This document shows, piece after piece, positions 41,267-51,835 of a DNA stretch of 64,000 nt. Made by a program: the position numbers and the translations under genes. The notes under the pieces were generated by a model that was given only the letters and a program-made list of their open reading frames with translations, searched no databases and was not told the origin of the DNA. Where the stretch lies: positions 5,953,795 through 6,017,794 of the forward strand of contig OW203744.1 in the NCBI GenBank assembly GCA_934045075.1, given 5' to 3'. This DNA is from Yponomeuta sedellus (Eukaryota > Arthropoda > Insecta > Lepidoptera > Yponomeutidae). Numbering within the stretch: position 1 is the first letter of the stretch; the number at the start of each line of letters is the position of its first letter.

Positions 41267-41615
41267 GGGGACCATCCACAAATTACGTCACACGTTAAGG
41301 GGGAGGGAGGGAGCTGACGAAGTGTGACATTGTGTGACAGGGGGGTGGGAGGGGTCCTAAATTTCGTGAAGTCTCATTTCCAAAGTGGTAAAACACGAAC
41401 TTTGAACTATTAAGGAAATAGCCACATCTGCAACTCTTGATATGAAACTAATTTCGGAACAGCTGTTTGAATTCAATAATTTCTAAATGTAAAATTGCAA
41501 ATATGTGACGTCACCCTAAGGCGGGGGGAGTCTCACAAATGTGACCAGCTGTGACAAGGACGGGGGAGGGGTTAAAAAATCACGAAATTCTTGTGACGTA
41601 ATTTATGGATGGCCC
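41267..41615. mobile_element. 349-bp mariner-type MITE, TA flanks
   Basis: The left end is GGGGACCATCCACAAATTAC and the right end inverted is GGGCCATCCATAAATTACGT. TA lies at 41265-41266 and 41616-41617. The interior has G-rich stretches (GGGGGAGGGAGGGAGC) mirrored on the right. This terminal sequence is common among insect Tc1/mariner-like MITEs. Confidence 0.8.
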
Positions 41616-41888
41616 TAGTCTATACAAGCAAGTTTTTCGTCCCACGAACACAATTACGATTCTGTACTAGATTTCTACAGTAGAATTTCTAGTACAACAC
41701 TCCTAGATACGTTTTATTTAATGTACGTCTTTGTAAAATTCCTACACAGACTACTTTAGTAAGCGTTTTTGCAGTGAAACAAGGCCTTTATTATGAAAGA
41801 AACACTTTGGATCGAGATAAAGCCGGTTTATGACAGGATTTCTAATTGTATTTTTTATTTGTAAGTACTATTATAAACAAGATGTTGT
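41616..41888. other. No gene seen
   Basis: AT-rich DNA. Confidence 0.4.
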
Positions 41889-42172
41889 AACTGGGTGAGC
41901 GTCCCGTGACTACCGCTAGTGGCATTTTTCCGAGCGCTTCCGTGCTTCGCAAGGCACGTTAAGCCGTTGGTGCCGGCTGTCATAAATGGCAGTCGTTAAG
42001 CTATGTCAGAAGCCTTATGGGCGGCTTGATAACTTCTGACAGGAAGTCCCGCCACTGTCTTACAATCCTCCACCAACCCGGACTTGGCCCCCGTGGTGGA
42101 GTATGGCCTTACTTTCCTGCCACGCAGGAAGAGACCCGTACCCCAGCAGTGGGGACATACAAGGGTTGATAA
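41889..42172 (+). mobile_element. 5S-derived SINE, subfamily A, 5'-truncated
   Basis: Starts within the 5S-like box C (GGGTGAGCGTCCCGTGACTA) and runs through GCCACTGTCTTACAATCCTC and CCCGGACTTGGCCCCCGTGG to CAAGGGTTGATAACGATAAC. Confidence 0.75.
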
Positions 42173-42705
42173 CGATAACGAAAACGAATACTATGTAACT
42201 TATATATAAAGTTTTTCATCACCTACCTACTCTCAAAATATGTCATGTGCAATAAAGATATTCATCTATCTAATCTATAAGCCGTCTTTGACTTCGTCTT
42301 AAGATTGTATAAGTGGGATCGATTTTTTTATCAGAAGTACCACGATCAATATCTATGGTTAAATTTTCAGTAACGCCGCCGCCTTTCCACATCTTTCTTC
42401 ATCAGTCAGGTTAGTATAGTGCTACACAAGAAATAAGTCTCGCGGATGTACCTGCGCAGATGACCAAATTTTGGATGTGCGGCAAGTTGATCGACCAATC
42501 AGATAGTTTCATTTTATGGCAGGCCGCGCGCCTTTGTTGCTATTGGTTGATTCAACTTCATCGATGCAGGTGACTATTAGTTTGGCAATATTAGCGTGAG
42601 CGAAATAGGTAGCGCTACTGCGGCACTTTTTCCTGGACTGCGCGAACGAAGATTCCCGAAGGGACTTTTATGATGTGTAGTACTGTACAGAGTTTTTATG
42701 TAACC
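42173..42705. other. No gene seen
   Basis: Unique-looking DNA. Confidence 0.4.
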
Positions 42706-42830
42706 TTTAAACAGCCCACTGCAGGGCACAGGCCTTCTCTCAGAGAGAGAGTATGGGCTTAATTGCCATGCGTGCCCACCGCGGATTGGCAATTTCAAGC
42801 GCATTTTCAAGCGTATTTTTAAAGCAAAGT
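42706..42830. repeat. SINE-body fragment
   Basis: CCCACTGCAGGGCACAGGCC, TTCTCTCAGAGAGAGA and GCGGATTGGCAATTTCAAGC, as at 17455. Confidence 0.55.
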
Positions 42831-43960
42831 CCTTGGCTTGTTTTTAGGCATTGGTGAAATCCCAATATAAAAAATGTATTTAATTATATAAGTATTTATT
42901 TTTGAGATATCTCTATGCTTTTATGCATATTATTATTTAAATATATGTAGGTACGTTATATCGCATGAAATTATACAACAACAACATGAAACATGCTTTT
43001 GCTATTTGGTATCAATATTTTTGATTTAATTATTTATTTACATGCACCTACCGACTATATTCTTCACACAATTCACTCCATCCAAAGGTTGTCTGGAAGA
43101 GATCGCTCTTAGCCATGAGACTGCCCATTGTAACACATTATGTACTTATATTTATGAAGTCATGGTTGTATTCTTTTTTCTGGTTGTGCAATAAAGTGTT
43201 CTCTATCTATTTTAACACCTCAGACACTCAGGTTATCTCACGATGTTTTCCTTCACAGTTAGCGAGTAGTATTGCCACTGTAACTTCACAAATGGACATA
43301 ACTTACAAAACAAAGTACAAATACAAAATGTTTATTTTGACCACAAAAACACAGCAATATCTTTATGTTACATTGAGTATACAAGCAGAAGGTACATTAC
43401 AAAGGTGTTACAGTTTTTATGGCAGAGTTTACTACGAATCTAATTTACTGTGGTCTCCACACTAGGTTATACCTGTATCTTGGAGACCAATTGCTTTATC
43501 AATGGTTTTATCAAGTCGTAGAAGGTGCATTAGATTGCCAGACCTGTATATTATAATTTATGTATGCTTACAGTTGCTAGTTTTAATATAGTTATTGACG
43601 TTAATTTAATTTAATTTTAGTTCCGTCCTGTGTGAGTTTCGATTAGTTGAAAAATAAATTTTATAAGTTAATAATATAAAAATATTTTTTATCAGGAAAA
43701 TAGATATACAAACTTACATTATGTACATGAAAGGAGTGTACATAGATATGCATAATATTATTTGATCACAAAGCGACTATTGTATAACCAGTAAGAGGTT
43801 TTCTGTGGCCACATAATCCAGGCCGAGAAGAAAATATAGTGCAAACTCTAATAAGCTTGTTAAATAGAAATGGTCCAAGAAATGGCTCAAACCTTTGTGC
43901 AAATTTAGTTTTTGTAGGGTACCGGGATTCGAACTATGCGTTTTGAAGTGTCAAGGTATT
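42831..43960. other. AT-rich DNA with an S3 SINE-body scrap at 43215-43310
   Basis: 43215-43310 holds CACGATGTTTTCCTTCACAG and GTTAGCGAGTAGTATTGCCA. Nothing else is assignable; the frame at 43115-43465 spans this repeat. Confidence 0.45.
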
Positions 43961-43984
43961 TATTGGCATTTTTGTATATAAGTA

Positions 43985-44080
43985 TTCTCGTACCCTCTGA
44001 AGTAAATGCGCGCACTGGGAATCGAACCTGGGTCTCCCGCTTCGGAGTCCATTGTTCTACCCACTAGGCTACTGCCGCTT
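43985..44080 (-). mobile_element. tRNA-derived SINE head, family S3
   Basis: Reverse complement gives a tRNA-like unit with GCCTAGTGGGTAGAAC (A box) and AGGTTCGATTCCCAGTGCGC (B box). It does not form a complete cloverleaf. Confidence 0.6.
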
Positions 44081-44225
44081 ACAGTTATACTTTGCCGTTA
44101 ATAATTCACCATTAATAACTCAAGACGGGCTGGATCGATTTTTATGACCTTTAATTTGTTGGATTCGACTCCGCCCTGACTGGCGCAGCATTATAAAAAC
44201 ACAGGAATATTGATGAATATGCTCG

Positions 44226-44418
44226 TCATCATCATCATCATCAACCCATTATGTCCCCACCGCGGGGCCCGGGTCTGTTCCCTGGAGGAAGATATAGGCC
44301 ATACTCCACCACGTGGATCAAGTCCAGATTGGTGGAGGCTTACAAAACTAGTGGCTGGTCTTAATGTCAGAAGTTTTCAAGCCGATCTAAGGCCCTTGGC
44401 GTAACGACTGTCATCTAT
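44226..44418 (-). mobile_element. 5S-derived SINE, subfamily B, partial
   Basis: The tail CATCATCATCATCATCAACC is followed by ATGTCCCCACCGCGGGGCCC and CAAGTCCAGATTGGTGGAGG. The 5' half is missing. A subfamily A copy follows 16 bp later. Confidence 0.7.
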
Positions 44419-44433
44419 CAATGGACATGCTTT

Positions 44434-44612
44434 CGATATCAACCCTTGTTTGTCCCCACTGCTGGGGCACGGGTCTCTTCTTGCATCGCTGACAGGTTAG
44501 GCCATAGTCCACCACGGGGGCCAAGTCCGGGTTGGTGGAGGATTGTAAGACAGTGGCGGGCCTTACTGTCATTACTGTCAGAAGTTATCAAGCCGCCCAT
44601 AAGGCTTCAACA
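44434..44612 (-). mobile_element. 5S-derived SINE, subfamily A, partial
   Basis: GATATCAACCCTTGTTTGTC starts the 3' end. It includes CACGGGGGCCAAGTCCGGGT and GTTATCAAGCCGCCCATAAG, with a small internal duplication of TTACTGTCA. Confidence 0.7.
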
Positions 44613-45267
44613 TGCTTTCCTTGATGATATTCGTAAGGCCTTTTCGAAAATCTTTTAAAGCTCTTTAAAGCCAATTAATATATTGGAAAGTCGCGGCTTT
44701 GGACATTTAAAACGTGCGATTAGAGTCATCGTACTACTCAGGCTCTCTTTACGTACTTACATTACGTACATTTTTTTACGTAGTTTACCGGGTCAGCTAG
44801 TTACCGACTTAAATATTTTATAGAGTTATTGAGTTAATTGTTTACTTTGTCAATTTATGAGTCGTCCTCCAGTTGAGTGGCAGACGGCTATTAAAAGTTC
44901 TATTCTCGTACCGCCCACTCGAAAAAATCGTAAACCTGCCTGGGCAGAGTTTCATAAAACAACAATTCGTAGTTTATTATTAAATGACAATTCGTGGTAT
45001 GATGAGTAACAGTCTTCTTGACAATCTGTGGGTTAATCGACTTTGTAAAGGTGTACGTCAGGACCTAAAAGTTCATGGTTCATTTTGCCGACGCTACCTA
45101 CACCAAAACATAGCTTTGAATTAGTTGCGACTAGTTACGCTGTCAAAACCGAGTTACAGCGAGTTTAAAACTACGTTTTTGAACCTGCCAACCCGACGTC
45201 AGGTAAAGTAATGTGTACATCGTAAGTACATCGAATTGTCATAGTTTAACCATCAGTTCTATGACAG
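44613..45267. other. No gene seen; Helitron H1 3' end at 44786-44800
   Basis: TTTACCGGGTCAGCTAG (ending at 44800) is a bare Helitron 3' terminus. The rest is unique-looking. GAATTGTCATAGTTTAACCA (45233) recurs near 59780. Confidence 0.4.
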
Positions 45268-45412
45268 ACCATCGACACGATGGTCAGATGACATCCTGAG
45301 AGTTGCGGATAAGAGATTGATCAGATTAGCACAGGACCGTGAGGAATGGCGCAGTAGGTAAAAAGGAGGCCTATGCCCAGCAGTGGCTTGATGTGGGCTG
45401 ATTATAGGTGGA
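45268..45412 (+). mobile_element. LINE C-terminal tail
   Basis: Reads RWSDDILRVADKRLIRLAQD and REEWRS, then GGCCTATGCCCAGCAGTGG, an RTE-like tail different from families Y and Z. Confidence 0.6.
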
Positions 45413-45479
45413 TATATAGATAGACGTATAAGATTGACGAAACAAATATATATTGCGAATGTGAGTGGAAGGGCTGATA

Positions 45480-45674
45480 AGGGACGTCCCAGACGGACTT
45501 ACATCGACCAAATAGGGGATGTATTAGCAAAGGGAAAGATAAAATGTACCTGGAACCGGCGTGCGTGCATGCGCAACGACTTATGAACGTTGATGAAGCG
45601 AAGATGATCTGTCAGGATCGTGGCAAGTGGCAGTCCCTGGTCTCTGCCTACCCCTCTGGGATACAGGCGTGAGG
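45480..45674 (+). mobile_element. LINE 3' tail, family Y
   Basis: Reads GRPRRTYIDQIGDVLAKGKI and, after a frameshift, NVDEAKMICQDRGKWQSLVS then AYPSGIQA-stop. It is directly followed by the TATG satellite. Confidence 0.75.
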
Positions 45675-45675
45675 T

Positions 45676-45838
45676 TATGTATGTATGTATGTATGTATGT
45701 ATGTATGTATGTATGTATGTATGTATGTATGTATGTATGTATGTATGTATGTATGTATGCATGCATGCATGCATGCATGCATGCATGTATGTATGTATGT
45801 ATGTATGTATGTATGTATGTATGTATGTATGTATGTAT
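45676..45838. repeat. (ATGT)n satellite with a (TGCA)n core
   Basis: 163 bp. TATG units flank an inner block of about seven TGCA units (about 45758-45787). It grows from the TTATG tail of the adjoining LINE. Confidence 0.9.
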
Positions 45839-46761
45839 ATAGATAGATAGTTTAGATAGTTCTATGAAACACCCCAGCCGTTGTTTCACGTTCCTCCCTA
45901 TCGGGTTAACACGTTTCACGGCAGTTGTGGTCATCAATCACCAATATGTCTTATTATGAGACTTACAGCGAAATCGCATGGCTTTCTAGTTCGCGCGAAT
46001 CAATTTTCTGCCTGATTTTTTGAACTTGAATGAGATATTACGTTAGTCAAGACAAGACAAAAACGCCTTAGATCCCGTGGTGGATGACTGAATGAAAATC
46101 AGCGCTGAAAGCTTGTCTATCAGCATATTGCTGACTCAGTTGCCGTTTATAGCAGCAGTGACACGCCGTGACCTTTTGTTTTGCTTCCTTTTTTTTTTTT
46201 TGGTGAATGTTATGTTTAGTAATATGTTATTAATAAGTGTTTTTCTTCGTCTTCTTGGATGGAAATAATAATCTACCATTTAAAATAACAGAAAACTATT
46301 GAGGTAATAATAATAAAATTTTATGTTAACTTAAATAAACCAAAACATAACGGTAAGCAGGTACAGGTAAACACAAATTAAAATATTTTATAGTGATAAT
46401 ACTCACAAATTTCAGATCAACAAAAAGTGAATAGTTTGCGTTATATTATGGGTGTGTATTTGTGTGTGTGTGCTTGAGAAAGCCTATTCAGCTGAATTGT
46501 AGTTTTGTATTTAAACAATTTTAATAGATTTTCTGATTCATCGTATCCTTAAACAGCACTACAACTTACACACGTGCATTCTAATCAGTTACGTTACGGC
46601 GAAACTAGTGTCTTTGCAACAAATAGGTATGTAACGGTTGACATCCTGTCGACTGCACATTGCCAAGCCGTTAATTACTAGTAGGAAGACTCGGTATGTA
46701 CATGGGATTGTATTTTTTTATTTGGTACCTATTATTATATTTTATACTGTTTTTAGGCTCA
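45839..46761. other. No gene seen
   Basis: AT-rich DNA with a T-run at 46188-46201 and a short TG run at 46450-46472. Confidence 0.4.
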
Positions 46762-46955
46762 CATACCACGACCAAATAGGGGATGTATTAGCAAAGGGCA
46801 AGATAAAAAGTATCCGATATCGGTGTGCGTCCATGCAACGAGTAATTAACGCTGATCAAGCGGCGGAGGTGATCTGTCAGGAATGGTCAGGAAGGATCGT
46901 GGCAAGCGGTCTCTGCCTATCACTCTGCGATACAGGCGTGAGGTTATATATGTTT
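46762..46955 (+). mobile_element. LINE 3' tail, family Y
   Basis: Reads THTTTK and DQIGDVLAKGKIKSIRYRC, then ASMQRVINADQAAEVICQE. Degenerate and ends near GGTTATATATG. Confidence 0.65.
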
Positions 46956-46964
46956 TTTTTTTTT

Positions 46965-47165
46965 TGTTGCACTAACCCGTGCTAATTACAATTTTAAAAA
47001 CCTATTTAGTGGCTGAAAATTCCACCCATGCCGGAACTCGAACCCGCGACCTCTGGCTAACTGTGCCAGCGCTCTTTTACCTCTGAAACTCATTACAATA
47101 TTCTCTGTATTACTTTTAGGCAGCGACATCTGGCTGAAGCAATTTGCATCACTTGCAGTTAAGTA
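46965..47165 (-). mobile_element. tRNA-derived SINE, family S1
   Basis: GCACTAACCCGTGCTAATTA, TTAAAAACCTATTTAGTGGC, ACTCGAACCCGCGACCTCTG (B box) and CAGCGACATCTGGCTGAAGC. Orientation minus; A box damaged. Confidence 0.75.
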
Positions 47166-47680
47166 TATGTTATTGTTTGTAGTTTTATAAAACGCGACCG
47201 TGGAGTGGCACTCGTACAGTTGCTTTGTCATCCTTGCATCTGTAACAACGTTGTTAGATTCAACTTCCCGATTACAAACTAACTTGTTTACTTGCGTATA
47301 TTTTATTTACCTTTTCCTGGTTTTAATAAACGAGATTTCTAGCCGCTATCGCTCACCGTACAGAAGAATAATTTGCTCGTACTCATAACCACTGGTTGGC
47401 TAGAATAAAATACTAATTAGTATTAAGCCCGCCTATTGTACGATATCTTACTTGGTCCATTAGATAATTTTAATAATAATAATAATTAGTAACAGAGGGG
47501 GGCGTCAATAAATACGGGTTTCTTCGCGATGTTTTCATTCATGTACTGCTAACGCCACCTCAGACCATTTTTGTGTTCTGAGACTGCCACTAATGCAGTC
47601 AATATAATACAGTAATAGTATTAGTACTACAAATACGTAATCACATCACATTATCACACACACTAATATTATGAATTACA
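47166..47680. other. No gene seen
   Basis: AT-rich DNA. Includes a six-fold AAT run near 47470. Confidence 0.4.
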
Positions 47681-47681
47681 G

Positions 47682-48050
47682 CTGTGGTAGCTCAGTAGGT
47701 AGAACCATGGACTCGCAAGCGAGAGCCCCAGGTTCGATCCCGAGTGCGGGCATGTACCAATGACTTTGTTTAATTTCAAAGTTACGTACATTTGCGAATT
47801 TGTAGTCGCAATACCACACGCTAACGGTGAAGGAAAACATCGTGAGGAAACCCGCGGCTTGATTGGCTCCGCACGTATTGACTAGTCTTTCCTGTGGGCT
47901 AGGCCGGTTAAGCTGTCAGGATGGTATAGGTGCTGGGCAAGCCTACACCATCTATAAAACCATGTCCCAGGCACTACAGCGTCGGAGTGGTCCCTTCACC
48001 CATCTAGTGTGAGTGAAGATGCCACTGGACGCTGTAAAAATCATCTCATT
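47682..48050 (+). mobile_element. tRNA-derived SINE, family S3, long copy
   Basis: The head has GTGGTAGCTCAGTAGGTAGA (A box) and CAGGTTCGATCCCGAGTGC (B box), with ACTCGCAAGCGAGAGCC as the anticodon-arm region. The body includes CTAACGGTGAAGGAAAACAT and CGTGAGGAAACCCGCGG, then GGTGCTGGGCAAGCCTACAC, ending near AAGTAGATGC. The body block explains the fragments at 857, 5220, 18096 and 43220. Confidence 0.7.
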
Positions 48051-48079
48051 AAGTAGATGCAATAGGCCAATATTATTAT

Positions 48080-48186
48080 TAATATTATGAAGGAGAAAGT
48101 TTGTGAGTGTGTATGTTTGTTACTACTTCACGTCTAAACGGCTCGGGCGATTTCAATAAAATGGTATGGAGTTAGCTGACACCCTG
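48080..48186 (+). mobile_element. Helitron family H2, 5' part
   Basis: AGAAAGTTTGTGAGTGTGTA, CACGTCTAAACGGCTCGGGC and TATGGAGTTAGCTGACACCC. The 3' CTAG end is missing. Confidence 0.6.
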
Positions 48187-48219
48187 GACTAACACATAGA
48201 TAGAGAACACATTATTGTA

Positions 48220-48470
48220 CATAAAAATGGAAATTACACAGACATTTCTTAACCTAAGAGAATAAACGGCGGCCTTATCACAAAAAATATCTCTACCAGA
48301 CAACCTTCTAGTAGACATAGTCTACTTTTTACTGCCGGAAAAGACAAGACAAGGAAAGGAAAAGACTTAGTTACGAGTTTTTTTGTCCACTTTTTCTCCA
48401 AAATGGTTCATTAAGACGCAGTTTCTGCGCTACTTTGAATAAAACCTTTCCATTACATTTCATAGTTAGA
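48220..48470 (+). repeat. Two retroelement 3' UTR fragments (partners of 15341 and 24105)
   Basis: 48220-48305 matches 15341-15430. 48360-48465 matches family W (TTTTTGTCCACTTTTTCTCC, then AATAAAACCTTTCCATTA). Confidence 0.5.
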
Positions 48471-49250
48471 GTACTTTAGATTAATAAAATATGATGTCAC
48501 ATTTTCTTCACCCCTCCCTCTAAGTAAAAATTTAATTCGGTCAATGGTCATGCACAAATATTTAGAAGAATGTGCAACGAGAATTTTAAATTGTGGCTTC
48601 ATGTTACACTTGATTTGGTCCTGCCAAGCCCTGAAGAAACAGTTTTCATGATTTGTGTCTTTCAACCAAATTTTATTGTGGTTGAAAAACACAAAACATG
48701 TGTACCTATGACATAATTTATGAATGGATCCGTGTTTAAGGAATTATTGAGACTGTAAAGGTTTACATACTTTATTTTTCGCGTCCCAATTTAATTTCCC
48801 ATCGCTGTATTTTTTATATTTAAAAGTTTATTTCACGTTTGTGCTGCTGTTCTTGCCCAATAACACGAAGTAGATACCTACAAGTGTAAGAAATTACGTA
48901 AGTACTAAGATTTATCATTCTATCTATGTAGTCGTGTGAAGCAGTGATATACTGCCTAAATAATGTATCTTATGTTTGTAATGTCGTTGTTTCTGGTTCC
49001 CACGACACAGGGTATGCTAGTGTGGGGCCAGAAGTAATGTAAAAATGTGCTTGTATGTAATGTAAAAAAAAAAATTATAATTTGGTGATTGTCAGTGACA
49101 AGTAATTTTGAATTCATGATAATAATACCTAAATGGCCAATTAAAAAAAAACCTCATACAAAATTTATGAACGCATTTCAAATATGTTTTTGAACGTGGT
49201 TTGAAGTTGCCACGTTTTTTTGACAGTTCGAGATAGATATAAAAATTGAG
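48471..49250. other. AT-rich DNA; SINE S2 3' fragment at 48975-49070
   Basis: 48975-49045 holds TGTTTCTGGTTCCCACGACA and CAGGGTATGCTAGTGTGGGG, the S2 body in plus sense. No gene. Confidence 0.45.
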
Positions 49251-49350
49251 AATTTAAACTTTAAAAACCTATTTAGAGTCTAAAAATTTTTAAATTTGTC
49301 CTTAGCACGGGTTAGTGCATTAAAAATAAAAATAGTATAATTTAAACTTT
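49251..49350 (+). mobile_element. Minimal SINE S1 copy with inverted 5' end and 12-bp target duplication
   Basis: AATTTAAACTTT at 49251-49262 and 49339-49350. The 76-bp insert starts with inverted AAAAACCTATTTAGAGTCT and continues forward AAATTTGTCCTTAGCACGGG to ATAGTAT. It lacks the tRNA-like head. Confidence 0.8.
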
Positions 49351-49458
49351 GTAAAGAATATTGAAAAATATGTAAGTAAATGTTTTGTAGCTTTGACCTG
49401 TTGAGTCTTCAATGTTGTTATCATAACCTGGTACTTAACACTAGACTAGTTTGATTTA

Positions 49459-49872
49459 GGGTGATATTACACTTATCAAATATCTTTGTCCAATTTTGCT
49501 GTCAAATATTTTATAAAATTTCTTTGAGGTAAGCCCATTCCACTTGTCCAATAACTGTCCAATATTTTTTGCATAGTCTTAAGAAAATGGAGGAACATGG
49601 AGCGTCTTCACGTGCTGCTATTGCGTCTTTAGGTGGTGCTATTATTATCGTTATGTTATTAATGAAAAACCAAAAGTCAAAACAAAAAAAAGTATTTATT
49701 AAAAATTTTGTCATTGGAATCGTCCACGATATCTTGTTTGCAGCCATTTTGATTTAAGTGTCATTAATATTTGATCAAATATCGGTGTTTCCAAGACATT
49801 TGATAAAGTCGTCCAATTTCTTTGATCAAATCGTACATTGGACAAAGATATTTGATAAGTGTAATACCACCC
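49459..49872. mobile_element. 414-bp PIF/Harbinger-type MITE with TTA duplication and a residual ORF
   Basis: The termini GGGTGATATTACACTTATCA and (inverted) GGGTGGTATTACACTTATCA stay matched for about 36 bp. TTA lies at 49456-49458 and 49873-49875. An ORF from ATG 49587 to 49757 encodes MEEHGASSRAAIASLGG then IIIVMLLMKNQKSKQKKVF, a hydrophobic-then-basic start reminiscent of Harbinger transposase N-termini. The DDE core is absent. Confidence 0.75.
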
Positions 49873-49921
49873 TTAGCTACGTTCGACGACAATCGTACCG
49901 ACTGCACATTTTCTTAACTAG

Positions 49922-50066
49922 TAAGAAATATTACCCACCACTTGCGTTCTTCTTCTTCAGGCTATATTATGTAGTCCACTGCCTGGACATAGCCCTCCCC
50001 TAATGAGCGCCACAGCGCCCTGTCTTCAGCAAGAAATATTAGGAAATATTACCTAACACTTGCGTT
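49922..50066 (-). mobile_element. LINE 3' tail, family Z, with imperfect long target duplication
   Basis: The insert 49950-50028 (CTTCTTCTTCAGGCTATATT ... GCGCCCTGTCTTCAGC) lies between AAGAAATATTACCCACC...CTTGCGTTC and AAGAAATATTAGG...CTTGCGTTC. Confidence 0.65.
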
Positions 50067-50733
50067 CGTAAGTACCTAATTAAGTTTATCAAAGAATGCA
50101 AGTCAGTGGAGTGACTGATAAAGAAATTACTTACGCATAAAAAACACCAATGACTATAAAAAGGATTAAATGATTTAGGTACTCATTTGCACAAGTAATG
50201 GAGGGGTATATGAGCGTTAAGTATGTATTACAGAAACTCTCTCACACACACACATACACACGCAAGTCACAACTCTCTCTCTCTCTCACACACACACCCA
50301 CTCACATACATAGGTATGTGATAGGTATGTGACACACGAGTCAAACATATTACCAACCCTCCTTTTGGATATCGCCGCTCTCGGGTAGAAAATTCATCTA
50401 GATGAACAATTGGTAAAACCTACACCATCATCAATCATCCAACGAGATCGATTTTTTATGTATGAGTCGGTCAAAAAACCACAAATTAGGTATTGCTTTA
50501 AAATGAACGTGACACGGAATAGGTGATAAAAATTTCCAATTTAAATTGTTTGCTTGTCCTTGTCGTTAGACGGAGTGTCTTTATATACCATGAGTCCTGG
50601 GACGTTTGAAAGCCTTGGCAAAATGAACGTGCCTTTACAGTAAATAGCTCACTCAGCTCCTTGGCCACTTCGTCCTTCCAGCTATCTCAGATATCTGGGG
50701 CGGCCAGCCGGCCCTCGATTCTGTTAATGCATA
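50067..50733. other. No gene seen; CA/CT-rich simple repeat at 50237-50320
   Basis: Simple repeat plus unique-looking DNA. Confidence 0.5.
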
Positions 50734-51365
50734 TACAGGGTGTCTCATTCAAATCGGTGTCTCATTCAAATCGGTCAGTATGGGAAAGTCTGAAACTATA
50801 AGACATACGAAGATCTGTTCTGAGGAACCATGTCATCGATTTTAATAACAAGAAAAACTGCATTCATACATTTTAAAAAACATCTGTACTCCGTTCGGGA
50901 ATCGAACCCGGTTGTTTTAAAAAAAAAAACTTCTATTAATCAAACAGTAACAATCAATTGAAAAGCCCACTTAAAAAAGTATGTAGATACTTATTTAAAG
51001 ATTAAGATCGTTACCTAAACGTATTGAATATTGTATTGAAAAAGGCGGCGGTCACTTCGAGCACCTACTAAAATAAATTAAAGTATGTGAAAACAATGCA
51101 TTTTATTCATTTTAGACATCATGTTTCATACAGACATTTACTGCTTAAGACCTACACAATCGATCTCTAAATAGAAATAGTGTAGGTTTTTTTTTTCAAA
51201 ACCACCGGGTTCGATTCCCGAACGGAGTACAGATGTTTTTTAAAATGTATGAATGCAGTTATTCTTGTTATTAAAATCGATGACATGGTTCCTCAGAACA
51301 GATCTTCGTATGTCTTATAGTTTCAGACTTTCCCATACTGACCGATATGAATGAGACACCCTGTA
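50734..51365. mobile_element. 632-bp near-palindromic foldback element, arms about 185 bp, TA flanks
   Basis: The left end is TACAGGGTGTCTCATTCAAA and the right end is its inverted copy. TA lies at 50732-50733 and 51366-51367. The arms (about 50734-50930 and 51188-51365) match over about 185 bp. The left arm has an extra 18-bp tandem unit (TGTCTCATTCAAATCGG twice). Each arm contains CCGGGTTCGATTCCCGAACG (minus strand left, plus strand right), a tRNA T-arm/B-box sequence. The central 255 bp is AT-rich. No ORF. Confidence 0.85.
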
Positions 51366-51377
51366 TAGTAGACTTTG

Positions 51378-51582
51378 GTGCCAACTGGCATGTAATGACA
51401 GTCGCTAAGCCATGTCAGAGGTCTTCTGGGCGGTTTGATAACTTCTGACAGTAAGGCCTGCCACTGTGTTACAATCCTCCACCAACCCGGACTTGGCCTC
51501 GTGATGGAGTATGGTCTAACTTTCCTGCGATGCAGGAAGAGACCCGTGCCCCAGCAGTGGGAACATACAAGCGGTTGATATC
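51378..51582 (+). mobile_element. 5S-derived SINE, subfamily A, 3' half
   Basis: GACAGTCGCTAAGCCATGTC, GCCACTGTGTTACAATCCTC and GGAAGAGACCCGTGCCCCAG to GGTTGATATC. Confidence 0.7.
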
Positions 51583-51835
51583 ATGCAATTTTCAACGCAA
51601 GAGCAGAATCTAGGCCGCGGTCTTTGGCCGCTGGGAGCCCCAGGTATGCCTTCTTCACCGCCCGATCCTCTCCCATTCTTTCTAATGACCGGGCCAACGG
51701 ACTCGGTGGGAGCTTAGGCTGCTGCGAAGAGACCGCACAGGGCAGAGACAAGCGGCGACTTCTTTTGTTTGAGGCCAAGACCCACTTAGGGTCGCTGAGC
51801 CAGCGGAATAAGTTTACAATAGCTATTAGTCCTAT
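51583..51835 (-). pseudogene. LINE C-terminal coding fragment
   Basis: Minus frame: VLASNKRSRRLSLPCAVS, LARSLERMGEDRAVKKAYLG and LPAAKDRGLDSALALK. The GEDRAVKKAYLG block is typical of the last part of RTE/R1-like LINE proteins. 5' truncated. Confidence 0.6.

Noticed and set aside
45499..45937. Long frames of repeated His-Thr-Tyr or Val-Cys-Met units
   Set aside because: They are translations of the (ATGT)n satellite.
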